The notes under the pieces are model-generated. The model worked only from the letters and a program-made list of their open reading frames with translations, did no database searches and was not told the DNA's origin. This document shows positions 1 through 7,618 of a stretch of DNA of 64,000 nt, piece after piece. The DNA lies in assembly GCF_008642275.1 (NCBI RefSeq), contig NZ_CP029189.1, forward strand, positions 3,292,001-3,356,000, written 5' to 3'. Position 1 is the stretch's first letter. The number at the start of each line of letters is the position of its first letter. The stretch is from Streptomyces venezuelae (lineage in GTDB: Bacteria > Actinomycetota > Actinomycetes > Streptomycetales > Streptomycetaceae). Made by a program: the position numbers and the translations under genes.

Positions 1-217
1 TGTGCGAGGGGAGCCGGTCATCGGCCGAAGGCGCCCGGAGCGCGGTGTGGATGAGATACATGTGCTCAACTCTTCCGAGCGGGCGAGCGTGAACAAAGCA
101 CACCAAGCTGGACGGTTCGGTCCGTGGCCGGAAGCGTCCACGAGCTGGTCGCACCCGTCGCCACGTGCAACCATTCGGTTACCTTGATCGATAAGGGCTC
201 ACACGGGGGGAACCGCT

Positions 218-1216
218 GTGCTCGCCACTCTCGGCCTCGATGCCACAGCAGAGGCTGTTTACCGCGCCATGCTCGCGTACCCGCAGGAGGGCGTGAGCGG
301 CCTTGCCAAGCGCCTCGGCGTGCCCGAGGCGGACATCAGGCACAGCCTGGAAATACTCAGCGAACTCGCTCTGGTCCGGCCGTCCTACGAACGCGAGGGC
401 CGGCTGCACGCGGTCTCGCCCGAGGTCGGCATGGAAGTCCTCATGGCCCGCCAGCAGGCCGAACTCGCCGCCCAGCAGCTGCGCATCGAGGCCTCTCGCG
501 CCGCCGCCACCCAGCTCATCGCCGAGTTCGCCGACCTGACCCCCAGCGCCTCCAGCCCCGGCGTGGATCAGCTGCTGGGCCTCGACGCGATCCGGGACCG
601 GATCGCGTCGCTGGCCCGTGACGTCCGCACCGAGCTGATGACCTTCGCACCCGGTGGCGGCCACCGCCCCGAGAGCCTGGAAGCCTCCAAGCCCAACGAC
701 CTCGCCCTGCTGGGCCGCGGGGTACGGATGCGCTCCCTCTTCCTGAACAGCGTGCGCAACAGCCAGACCACCGTGGCCTACGCGGCCTGGCTCGGCGAAC
801 TCGGCGGCGAGGTGCGGACCGCGCCGGAGCTGCCCACCCGACTGATGATCTTCGACCGGTCGACGGCCGTCATCCCGGTCAGCAGCGACGACAGCGCGGC
901 CGGCGCGGTGGTCCTGACCGGGCAGGGCACCCTGACCGCACTGTGCGCACTCTTCGAAACCGTGTGGACCGCCGCCCGCCCGCTGAGCACCGCGGAGACC
1001 TCTCGGGACGAGGGCGGCCTCAGCGCCCAGGAGAACACCGTCATCCGGCTCCTCGCGCAGGGCATGACCGACGAGGCCATCGCCAAGCGCTTGGCCGTCT
1101 CCCCCCGCACCGCGCGCCGGCTGGCCACCGATCTGATGGAACGCCTGAATGCCCGCAGCCGCTTCGAGTTCGGCGTACGGGCGGTCCAGCGCGGCTGGCT
1201 CCCGGGCGCCGACTAG
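218..1216 (+). CDS. TrmB/LuxR-type transcriptional regulator
   Basis: A 332-residue cytoplasmic DNA-binding protein. Residues 1-110 form a winged-helix region of the TrmB-like kind (a GLAKRLGV helix followed by a recognition helix). The middle (about 120-250) is a sensor-like region of unknown ligand. The last 60 residues are a LuxR-type helix-turn-helix (GMTDEAIAKRL, then SPRTARRLATDLMERL). The GTG start follows a GGGGGGA ribosome site. The architecture matches orphan LuxR regulators common in Streptomyces; no receiver domain is present, so it is not a classical response regulator. Bases 1-217 upstream hold no gene and no clear promoter. Target genes cannot be told from the sequence. Confidence 0.85.
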   Translation: MLATLGLDATAEAVYRAMLAYPQEGVSGLAKRLGVPEADIRHSLEILSELALVRPSYEREGRLHAVSPEVGMEVLMARQQAELAAQQLRIEASRAAATQLIAEFADLTPSASSPGVDQLLGLDAIRDRIASLARDVRTELMTFAPGGGHRPESLEASKPNDLALLGRGVRMRSLFLNSVRNSQTTVAYAAWLGELGGEVRTAPELPTRLMIFDRSTAVIPVSSDDSAAGAVVLTGQGTLTALCALFETVWTAARPLSTAETSRDEGGLSAQENTVIRLLAQGMTDEAIAKRLAVSPRTARRLATDLMERLNARSRFEFGVRAVQRGWLPGAD

Positions 1217-1267
1217 TCTGCCCGGCCTCCGCGGGCCGGGCAGCGGGCTGAGGGCGCTCGCGCCGGG

Positions 1268-1786
1268 TCAGCCTGCGGCAAGGACGGCGAGGACGGAGAT
1301 GGAGCCCGCGAAGACGACGACGTGCCGCAGGTTCTGGAGGTAGGGCATGACCCAGCGGGGGAAGCCCTTCTCTGCGGCAGCGAGCATGGACCTGACGTCG
1401 ATGCGCTGCAGTTCGGCGTCGCCGGACCTGGCGAAGGCGGCGGTCACGGACGGCACGGCGGTCAGGTTCGAGTAGAGGATCACGCAGTTCACGAGGATGA
1501 CGAGCGGCTGGACGACCCAGGACACCGTCCCGCTCCACGAGCTCCCGGCGATCGAGAGCAGGGCGGGCAGCACCAGCGCCGCGGCGATCCCGACGGGGGC
1601 CCAGGTCTCGTGCCCGCCGGCGTCGAGCCGCATGCCGTTCTCGGCCATGACGGTGCTGCGCACCCCCTGCCGTCCCAACTCCGCCTCGACGGAGGCCTGG
1701 GCGCGGGCGCCGTAGCGGCTGCGGACGACGGGGATGCTCAGGAACGCGACGGCGATCAGGAGCTGCAGGGCGGCGACGGCGTCCAT
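1268..1786 (-). CDS. Small integral membrane protein, unknown function
   Basis: A 172-residue protein with about four hydrophobic segments (near residues 5-20, 66-82, 88-106 and 152-171) and a charged loop (about 22-55) after the first helix. The ATG is preceded by a GAGG ribosome site. I do not recognise a family with confidence; it resembles small MAPEG-like or DUF membrane proteins by its helix spacing, but no diagnostic motif is visible. It converges with the LuxR-type gene and is followed upstream by the alpha/beta hydrolase on the same strand, 148 bases away, so it may have its own promoter. Confidence 0.7.
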   Translation of the reverse strand: MDAVAALQLLIAVAFLSIPVVRSRYGARAQASVEAELGRQGVRSTVMAENGMRLDAGGHETWAPVGIAAALVLPALLSIAGSSWSGTVSWVVQPLVILVNCVILYSNLTAVPSVTAAFARSGDAELQRIDVRSMLAAAEKGFPRWVMPYLQNLRHVVVFAGSISVLAVLAAG

Positions 1787-1934
1787 CGGGGTACCTCGTT
1801 TCTCGGTGCTTGCCTGGCGACACCGTCACCATCGAGCCGCCCCCTGACAGCCCCCGAACAGCCCGCTGACAGACCGCTGACACGCTCCCCGGCACCCGGG
1901 CCCGGTCGGGGCCACGGGCCGGTCCGCCGGGTGG

Positions 1935-2813
1935 TCAGGGGGCGCTGGCCTTGATGCCGTCGAGGAAGGGCTCCAGGACCTCGCGCCAGGCCGTCGGCTG
2001 GTCGTAGTGGAGGTAGTGGCCCGCGTCGGGGATTTCCGCGTACTGGCCGGCCGGGAGGACGCGGACCATTTCCTGGGCCTCGGCCCGGCCCAGTTCGCCG
2101 TCGAGGCCGCGGACCACCAGGGTCGGGCAGCGGACCTGCGCGAGCTCCTCCCAGTGGGCGTCGTGGACCCAGGTCTCGCGCGCCGTCAGCATCTGGCGGC
2201 GGGAGAAGACCGGGCGCCAGCCGTCGGAGGCCTCGTGCATGACCTCGGCGAAGAAGGCACCGCGGCCGGGGTCGGGGCGCTCCACCCGGGGGTCGTCCTC
2301 GCCGAACCAGCGGCGGGCCGCGTCCTGGGTGGGGAAGGGCAGGGGCCAGTGGTGGAACCACTCCTCCCATTCCTGCTGGGAGGCGGCGCCCAGGGCGGAG
2401 GCGCGCATGTCGCAGATGACCACGGCCTCGACCAGGTCCGGGCGGCGGGCCGCGAGCTGCCAGGCGGTGAGGGCGCCCATGGAGTGGCCGATCAGCGTCA
2501 CGGGGGCGAGGCCGAGCTGGACGACGGCCGCTTCGGCGTCGGCCACGAAGGCCTCGCGGCCCAGGGAGGCCGGGGTGCCGTCGGGGTCGGCGGGCGGCCG
2601 GGCGCTCTGGCCGTGTCCGCGCTGGTCCAGGGCCACGACGCGGCGGCGCTCGCGGAGCCAGCGGGCGGTGCCCGCCCAGTGGAGGGCGCGGCCCATCAGG
2701 CCGTGCAGTAACAGCACTCCGGGGCGGGTGTCGGGCTCTGCCTCCGCTTCGCGGAACTCCCAGGCGGCAAGGCGGACACCTTCGGCCCCTGTCACATCGA
2801 CGCGCTGTACCAC
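1935..2813 (-). CDS. Alpha/beta hydrolase
   Basis: A 292-residue hydrolase of the alpha/beta fold. It shows the oxyanion-hole HGLMG, a GHGQSARPP loop after strand beta4, the nucleophile elbow GHSMG, an acidic residue in VRGLDGELG and the catalytic His in DAGHYLHYD. I chose the GTG at 2813 because GAAGGGGGTG lies just upstream and similarity-like sequence begins there (VVQRVDVTGAEG); the frame stays open another 93 codons but those codons look like untranslated leader. The substrate is unknown; esters, lactones or haloalkanes all fit. It lies downstream of dmdR1 on the same strand, with a strong hairpin between them. Confidence 0.85.
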   Translation of the reverse strand: MVQRVDVTGAEGVRLAAWEFREAEAEPDTRPGVLLLHGLMGRALHWAGTARWLRERRRVVALDQRGHGQSARPPADPDGTPASLGREAFVADAEAAVVQLGLAPVTLIGHSMGALTAWQLAARRPDLVEAVVICDMRASALGAASQQEWEEWFHHWPLPFPTQDAARRWFGEDDPRVERPDPGRGAFFAEVMHEASDGWRPVFSRRQMLTARETWVHDAHWEELAQVRCPTLVVRGLDGELGRAEAQEMVRVLPAGQYAEIPDAGHYLHYDQPTAWREVLEPFLDGIKASAP

Positions 2814-3220
2814 CGCAGATGCACCCCCTTCGCTCCCCGCCAGACTATCGAACCCGCATTCGAAAACGGGTTTCTCGCCGACAACACCGCTCTTTCGAGT
2901 GACCTTGCTCAAGGATTGGCCGCCGCTGCCGATGGAGATCCTTTCAACAGGGAGGCGGGCCGCTCGGGGAAGACGGTCCGAGGGGACGACCTTGAGAGCT
3001 CGGGGCTCCAGGTCACAAGGGGAGGACCGGTCCCGGCGCCGAAAGGCGCCGGGACCGCCCACACCAAGGGCTGGTCGTCCACACGGGCTCACGACCCGTG
3101 GGATCGGCCCCCTGGGTCACGGCTCGTACGGACCGGTCCACCGGACGCGTCCGCGCGCATGTGCGCACATCCGCGCCGACGCGAACGCCACTGCGAACGA
3201 ACGCCGGCGCACCGCGGAGA
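2814..3220. other. Gene-free interval between dmdR1 and the hydrolase
   Basis: This 407-base stretch contains no convincing gene. It holds a perfect 12-bp-arm hairpin (3029-3056) and two short perfect palindromes: GGACCGGTCC at 3130-3139 and ATGTGCGCACAT at 3159-3170. The palindromes could be operators for the hydrolase gene, but no -10/-35 pair stands out near them. Long open frames on both strands across this interval are typical high-GC shadows. Confidence 0.6.
3029..3056 (-). terminator. Hairpin terminator downstream of dmdR1
   Basis: Perfect 12-bp arms (GGTCCCGGCGCC paired with GGCGCCGGGACC) enclose a GAAA tetraloop. It lies 165 bases after the dmdR1 stop and 216 bases before the hydrolase start. 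There is no T-tract, which is usual for Streptomyces terminators. Confidence 0.7.
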
Positions 3221-3913
3221 TCAGCGCTTCGCGACGAACACGTGCGAGGCGACCTCCACGTCCAGCTCGGCGGCCTCACCGCCACTGCCGACCAGCACAC
3301 CCCCCGGGGACTCGGTCACGCTCACCACCGAGCCCGGCTGCACGCCCGCCCGCCGCAGCGTGTACATCAGCTGGGCGTCCGTCTGGATCGGCTCACCGAT
3401 CCGGCGGACGACCACGGTCTTGCCCTCGGAGCCCGGGTCGAGCTCGGACAGACTGACCATGCCGTCCTCGAGGAACGGGTCCGCCTCGGCCTTCTCACCC
3501 AGCTCCTCCAGCCCGGGGATCGGGTTCCCGTACGGCGACTCCGTCGGGTGGCGCAGCAGCTCCAGCACTCGCCGCTCCACCGCCTCGCTCATCACGTGCT
3601 CCCACCGGCAGGCCTCCGCGTGCACCTGCTCCCACTCCAGCCCGATGACGTCGACGAGCAGACACTCCGCGAGCCGGTGCTTGCGCATGACCCGCGTGGC
3701 CAGTCGGCGCCCCTCTTCCGTCAGCTCCAGGTGCCGGTCGCTGGCGACGGACACCAGGCCGTCCCGCTCCATGCGCGCCACTGTCTGGCTCACCGTCGGA
3801 CCGCTCTGGTCGAGCCGTTCGGCGATGCGGGCGCGCATGGGGACCACGCCTTCCTCTTCCAGTTCGAGGATGGTGCGGAGATACATCTCCGTGGTATCGA
3901 TCAGTCCGGACAT
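3221..3913 (-). CDS. dmdR1: DtxR/IdeR-family iron-dependent repressor DmdR1
   Basis: A 230-residue metalloregulator that, with Fe2+ bound, represses siderophore and iron-uptake genes. Residues 1-73 are the winged HTH (MSGLIDTTEMYLRTILELEE, then SGPTVSQTVARMERDGLV). The dimerisation and metal-binding region follows (HRLAECLLVDVIGLEWEQVH, CRWEHVMSE), with the Cys102-type, Glu and His ligands of the family. The C-terminal SH3-like domain (about 150-230) is present. The ATG at 3913 gives the usual length; a start 13 codons upstream is less likely. It is divergent from the SIS-domain gene, with a DasR-like site between them. A long antiparallel frame covers the gene (see findings). Confidence 0.95.
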   Translation of the reverse strand: MSGLIDTTEMYLRTILELEEEGVVPMRARIAERLDQSGPTVSQTVARMERDGLVSVASDRHLELTEEGRRLATRVMRKHRLAECLLVDVIGLEWEQVHAEACRWEHVMSEAVERRVLELLRHPTESPYGNPIPGLEELGEKAEADPFLEDGMVSLSELDPGSEGKTVVVRRIGEPIQTDAQLMYTLRRAGVQPGSVVSVTESPGGVLVGSGGEAAELDVEVASHVFVAKR

Positions 3914-4114
3914 TCGTGCCCCTCGGATAGCGTGCGCTGGCCCTGTCCCCAATTCTTACGCATCGGGCCGACAACCGTCCCGTGCCGAGGGCCAATACCG
4001 CTCCCGGACATCCCCCTGACATCCACCGGCAAGATCGTCCGGTGGCTTCCGGGGCCGTCCGGGGGCACACGACCACGGCTTTCGGCCCGGGATTGACGTT
4101 CGTATTGACAGGCC

Positions 4115-4130
4115 CTTGGTCCAGACCGCA
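4115..4130. promoter_or_regulatory. DasR-like operator (dre) candidate
   Basis: The 16-mer CTTGGTCCAGACCGCA keeps the invariant dyad core GGTC-N-AGACC of the DasR response element (consensus ACTGGTCTAGACCACT), matching 11 of 16 positions. It sits 51 bases before the SIS-domain start, in the dmdR1 divergent region, beside two TTGAC-type -35-like elements (4093 and 4105). DasR is the GntR-family GlcNAc regulator; published S. coelicolor work reported DasR control of dmdR1, so the location fits. Binding here is inferred. Confidence 0.55.
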
Positions 4131-4181
4131 CGGTGAGCGGCGGACACGGACGCTCCCCCACCCTGGAAGGGCCATCGGCGT

Positions 4182-4937
4182 ATGAGCGAGAGCAAGCTGG
4201 CCGGGCAGTTCTTCGATGCCGCCATCGGTCTGCTGGAGCGGGTGCGGGACGAGGAGGCCCCGCACATCGCCGAGGCCGGCTCCCTCGTCGCCGACGCGGT
4301 CGCCGCCGGCAACCGCCTCTTCGCCTTCGGCGCCGGGCACTCCTCGCTGCCCGCCCAGGACGTCGTCTACCGGGCCGGCGGCCTGGCCCTGATGAACTTC
4401 CTCGCCGTCCCCGGCACCGCCGGCATCGACGTCATGCCCGCGACCCTGGGCAGCGCCCTGGAACGGGTCGACGGCCTCGCCGGCGCCGTCCTCGACAGCA
4501 GCCCCGCCTCCGACGGCGACGTCCTCGTGATCATCTCCCTCTCCGGGCGCAACGCCCTGCCCGTCGAGATGGCGATGAACGCCCGCGCCATCGGCCTCAA
4601 GGTCATCGGTGTGACCTCGGTGGCCTACGCGACCGGAACCAAGTCACGGCACGTCTCCGGCACCTTCCTCAAGGACCACTGCGACGTCGTCCTCGACAGC
4701 AAGATCGCGGTCGGCGACGCCGAACTGAGCATCGACGGCATCGACGCACCCTTCGCCCCCGCCTCCACCGTCGTCACCAGCGCGATCATGCAGGCGGTCA
4801 TGGCGGCGGCGGCCGGCGAGCTCGCCGCCCGCGGGGTGGAGCCCCCGCTGCTGCGCTCGGGCAACGTCGACGGCGGCCACGAGTGGAACGGCCGCGTGAT
4901 GCAGGAGTACGGCGACCGGATCTTCTTCCGCCACTGA
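4182..4937 (+). CDS. SIS-domain phosphosugar-binding protein
   Basis: A 251-residue protein made of one SIS (sugar isomerase) domain: nucleotide/sugar-phosphate loop GAGHSSLPAQDV (about 50-61), SLSGRNALPVE (about 124-134) with the Ser/Gly phosphate-binding turn, and the SGNVDGGHEWN tail typical of the actinobacterial UPF0309-like group. The ATG is 9 bases after GGAAGG. Related proteins handle amino-sugar phosphates or N-acetylmuramate/GlcNAc-6-P derivatives. The DasR-like site upstream would fit a role in amino-sugar metabolism, but the reaction is not shown by the sequence. Confidence 0.85.
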   Translation: MSESKLAGQFFDAAIGLLERVRDEEAPHIAEAGSLVADAVAAGNRLFAFGAGHSSLPAQDVVYRAGGLALMNFLAVPGTAGIDVMPATLGSALERVDGLAGAVLDSSPASDGDVLVIISLSGRNALPVEMAMNARAIGLKVIGVTSVAYATGTKSRHVSGTFLKDHCDVVLDSKIAVGDAELSIDGIDAPFAPASTVVTSAIMQAVMAAAAGELAARGVEPPLLRSGNVDGGHEWNGRVMQEYGDRIFFRH

Positions 4938-5034
4938 GCCCGGAAGGCGGCGGGCGGACCGCACCGGCGGGCGCGGACGGCCCCGCGGCGCCCCCGGGCT
5001 CCCGGGATGCCCCCGCCGGAACGCGTACCGCCGG

Positions 5035-6357
5035 TCAGCCCCCGCCCGGGCCGGCCGGACCCGCCGCCAGGTCCAGGTCGGCCGCCACCCGGGCCGCGAC
5101 CTCCTCCGCGTACGCCGCGTCCACCCGCTCGAAGGCCACCCGCGAAGGCCCGCGCACGAACGTCAGCGCCCCCAGGGTCCGCCCCCTGCTCCGCAGCACC
5201 GTGCACAGCACGTGCGCGGCACCCTCGGGCCACTGGCGGGCCCGCGCCCACTGCGCGTCCGCCTCCCCGCCCGGGGCGCTCGTACGCACCGACCCGACCC
5301 GGTCCAGGGCCTGCAGCGCCGGGTGCCCGGCCGCGTACCGGACGGGGATCGCCCCGGGGCCCGGCAGCACCGGCGGCGACGCCGCCGACCGTACGAGCCT
5401 GCGCCGCTCGGGGTCGGCCGTGGGGTCCAGCACGTCCAGCAGCGCGTGCTCGGCGAAGCCCGCGAGCGCGAAGTCCAGACGTACGGCGGCCGCCTCCGCC
5501 GGGTCCTCGCACTCGGCGGCGGCCCGCCCCGCCCGGTGGAGCTGGTGCGAGCGGAACCGCAGCTGCGCCGTGTCCAGCTGCTCCTGACGCGCCTCGGTGA
5601 CGTCCTGGAACAGCCAGCCGACGCCCAGCGGTACGGGCTCCTCCGCGAGCGGCGAGGCCAGCCGCAGGAACCCGCACCGCCAGCACCTGCGCCGCACCCC
5701 CTCGGGCGTACGCACCGACACCCACATCTCCACCGGCGCGGGCGGCGCCCCCTCGGCCAGCACGTGCTGGAGCGCGCCCTCCAACTCCTCCACGCCCTGG
5801 GCCAGCAGCTCCCCCAGGGGCCGCCCGAGCAGCGCCGCGCGGCCGGTCCCGAAGGCCTCTGCGGCATGCGCGTTGACCACGGCGGGCCGCAGGTCGACGT
5901 CGACCAGGACCACGCCCCACGAGGCGTCCTCCATCAGGGCCTCGCTCAGCGCGATGGACCGTTCCAGGTCGATCTGGGCGTGCACCTCGCTGAAGGCGCA
6001 GTAGACCCCGGCGGGTTTCCCGTCCGCGCCGGGCACCCCGGCGGACTGGGTCCGCACGAGGACGCGCCCGCCGTCCTTGGTCAGCAGCGCGAACTCGTGC
6101 ACCTGCCGGCCGGGCACGTGCTGGGCGGCCATCAGCCGGTCCTGGACGTCGTGCGCGTCGGCGGCCCGCACCGCCCAGCCCTCGAACCCCTTGCGCCCCA
6201 CCGCCTCGGCGGCGGCCCAGCCCAGGATCCGCTCGGCCTCCCGGTTCCAGTGGGTGATCACCCCGTCGGAGTCGAACGCGCACAAGGCGGCGTCCATCCC
6301 GTCCAGCAGCGCTGCGAGCAGATCACCGGCGGTCTCGTCCCGTCCGGAAGCAGTCAC
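5035..6357 (-). CDS. PAS-domain sensor protein without an output domain
   Basis: A 440-residue soluble protein. Two PAS domains are visible: about 15-130 (ALCAFDSDGVITHWNREAERILGW) and about 140-255 (WGVVLVDVDLRPAVVNAHAAEAFG). A degenerate GAF-like region (about 290-430) follows. Streptomyces relatives often end in a SpoIIE/PP2C phosphatase; here the protein stops at AAGPAGPGGG with no phosphatase or kinase motif. It may act as a partner sensor or be a shortened phosphatase. The GTG start (GTG ACT GCT) is 164 bases from the nearest upstream plus-strand promoter candidate. Ligand unknown. Confidence 0.8.
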   Translation of the reverse strand: MTASGRDETAGDLLAALLDGMDAALCAFDSDGVITHWNREAERILGWAAAEAVGRKGFEGWAVRAADAHDVQDRLMAAQHVPGRQVHEFALLTKDGGRVLVRTQSAGVPGADGKPAGVYCAFSEVHAQIDLERSIALSEALMEDASWGVVLVDVDLRPAVVNAHAAEAFGTGRAALLGRPLGELLAQGVEELEGALQHVLAEGAPPAPVEMWVSVRTPEGVRRRCWRCGFLRLASPLAEEPVPLGVGWLFQDVTEARQEQLDTAQLRFRSHQLHRAGRAAAECEDPAEAAAVRLDFALAGFAEHALLDVLDPTADPERRRLVRSAASPPVLPGPGAIPVRYAAGHPALQALDRVGSVRTSAPGGEADAQWARARQWPEGAAHVLCTVLRSRGRTLGALTFVRGPSRVAFERVDAAYAEEVAARVAADLDLAAGPAGPGGG

Positions 6358-6485
6358 CTGGGACCCCCTGCAGGTGTTCGCGTATGCGGCACGTCAGATC
6401 ATTCAACTGGAACGTGACGCAGCCCACACCCCATTTCCGCGATTGTCCAGTAATGATCCGCTTCGGACCCCTGGAAAATAATTGC

Positions 6486-6514
6486 TTGTGCGCAGGCGGA
6501 GGCGCTCCTAGGCT
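6486..6514 (+). promoter_or_regulatory. Sigma70-type promoter for the leader-peptide RNA
   Basis: A TTGTGC -35 (6486-6491) and TAGGCT -10 (6509-6514) are spaced by 17 bases. The predicted start near 6521 gives a leader of about 27 bases ending in GGGAGGTGG and an ATG. Confidence 0.5.
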
Positions 6515-6520
6515 CTGCCT

Positions 6521-6730
6521 TACACGAGAAGGGAGGTGGTTCCCGAAATGTACGGAAACCGGACGCGTGAGGTGGCTGCGGGCTAGGGCCCGTCGTCAGT
6601 AGCGCACCCAGTGCGGTGCCCGGCGGAAAGCCTGGCGCCAATCCCAAGCAGTCACCCGACCCGCGGGCTCGCCGGTACGTCCGGCCGGCTTCTCTCACTG
6701 CAGGAGAGAAACCCGAGCCCGCGGGTCGTC
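6521..6730 (+). ncRNA. Candidate structured leader/small RNA
   Basis: The stretch following the promoter candidate folds strongly by eye. The stop codon of the mini-ORF lies in a CGGGC-TAGG-GCCCG hairpin (6579-6592 region). Next comes a GGTGCC/GGCGCC stem (about 6616-6639). Then a perfect 15-bp stem (6657-6671 with 6714-6728) encloses a second hairpin TTCTCTC/GAGAGAA (6690-6696, 6704-6710). No gene on the plus strand follows, because pdxH and its terminator face the other way. It could be a trans-acting small RNA ending at the big stem, or an attenuator whose downstream gene was lost. It does not match the riboswitch classes I know. Confidence 0.45.
6548..6586 (+). CDS. 12-codon leader peptide
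   Basis: ATG at 6548 with a well-placed GGGAGGTGG ribosome site 8 bases upstream, reading MYGNRTREVAAG then TAG. It is too short for ordinary gene calling. The promoter, ribosome site and an immediately following series of hairpins argue that it is translated or acts as a leader. Its composition (Arg, Val, Ala) gives no obvious amino-acid attenuation signal. I do not know a family for it. Confidence 0.45.
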   Translation: MYGNRTREVAAG

Positions 6731-6738
6731 TGCGTTCT

Positions 6739-6753
6739 CCGGAGCCGCTCCGG
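6739..6753 (-). terminator. Short hairpin after pdxH
   Basis: CCGGAG-CCG-CTCCGG begins 3 bases after the pdxH stop on the minus strand. The larger 15-bp stem at 6657-6728 lies just beyond and may serve both strands. Confidence 0.55.
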
Positions 6754-6755
6754 CC

Positions 6756-7418
6756 CTACGGGCAGAGCCGCTCCACGCGCCACTCGTCCCCGTCCAGGAC
6801 GTAGCGCAGCCGGTCGTGCAGGCGGTTCTCGTGGCCCTGCCAGAACTCCACCGCCTCCGGGGCCACCCGCAGACCGCCCCACTCCGGCGGCACCGGGACC
6901 TGCTCGCCCTCCGGATAGCGGGCCTCCAGCTCGGCGTAGCGCCGGTCCAGCTCCGCGCGGGAGCCGATCACGCTGGACTGCTCGCTCGCCCAGGCGCCCA
7001 GCTGGGAGCCGTGCGGGCGGGAGCGGAAGTACGCGGCCGTCTCGTCGCGGCCGACACGGGCCGCCGTACCGGTGACGATCACCTGGCGGGCGATCGGATG
7101 CCACGGGAAGAGCAGCGCGACGTGCGGGTTCTCCTCCAGCTCACGGCCCTTGCGGGAGCCGTAGTTGGTGAAGAAGACAAAGCCCCGGCCGTCGAACTGC
7201 TTCATCAGCACCGTCCGGGAACTGGGCCGTCCGTCCGGGGTGGCCGTCGACACGACCATCGCGTTCGGTTCGAAGAGGTGCGAGTCGGCGGCCTGCTGGA
7301 ACCAGAGGGCGAACTGGTCCATCGGATTCCCGGCGAGACTCCCCTCCTCGACGATCTCCGAGCGGTACTGCTTGCGCATCATGGCGGGGTCAATGTCCTG
7401 ATCGGTCACGCTGGCCAT
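6756..7418 (-). CDS. pdxH: Pyridoxamine/pyridoxine 5'-phosphate oxidase
   Basis: A 220-residue FMN enzyme making pyridoxal 5'-phosphate from the pyridoxine or pyridoxamine phosphates (PLP synthesis/salvage). Family marks in order: [24 protein letters not shown] (about 62-73), [17 protein letters not shown] (FMN phosphate contacts), [16 protein letters not shown] (about 130-146) and the C-terminal NRLHDRL. Length is normal for the family (about 210-220). It is divergent from citrate synthase with 200 bases between them. Confidence 0.95.
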   Translation of the reverse strand: MASVTDQDIDPAMMRKQYRSEIVEEGSLAGNPMDQFALWFQQAADSHLFEPNAMVVSTATPDGRPSSRTVLMKQFDGRGFVFFTNYGSRKGRELEENPHVALLFPWHPIARQVIVTGTAARVGRDETAAYFRSRPHGSQLGAWASEQSSVIGSRAELDRRYAELEARYPEGEQVPVPPEWGGLRVAPEAVEFWQGHENRLHDRLRYVLDGDEWRVERLCP

Positions 7419-7618
7419 CCTGCCGCAGCCGGACCGGTGACGGTGTGCCGTATGTCACGCTTCCGCAGTCGGGGTGGAGCGGCCAAAATCTTGGGGCCGG
7501 TCCGAAGGTCCCCGAGTGGGTGACCGACGGCCGTGCCGGGCATCAACGGGGATGACCGCGCCGGACCGCGAGTCACGCCGGGAGCCGCGCGTGTTCGCAC
7601 TATCTGAGGAGCCGCCTG

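Noticed and set aside
3221-3952. Longer dmdR1 start at 3952
   Set aside because: The first 13 codons lack family similarity; ATG at 3913 gives the normal 230 residues.
6587-6730. Cobalamin, c-di-AMP (ydaO) or other known riboswitch
   Set aside because: The conserved boxes of these classes are not present, and no gene follows on that strand.
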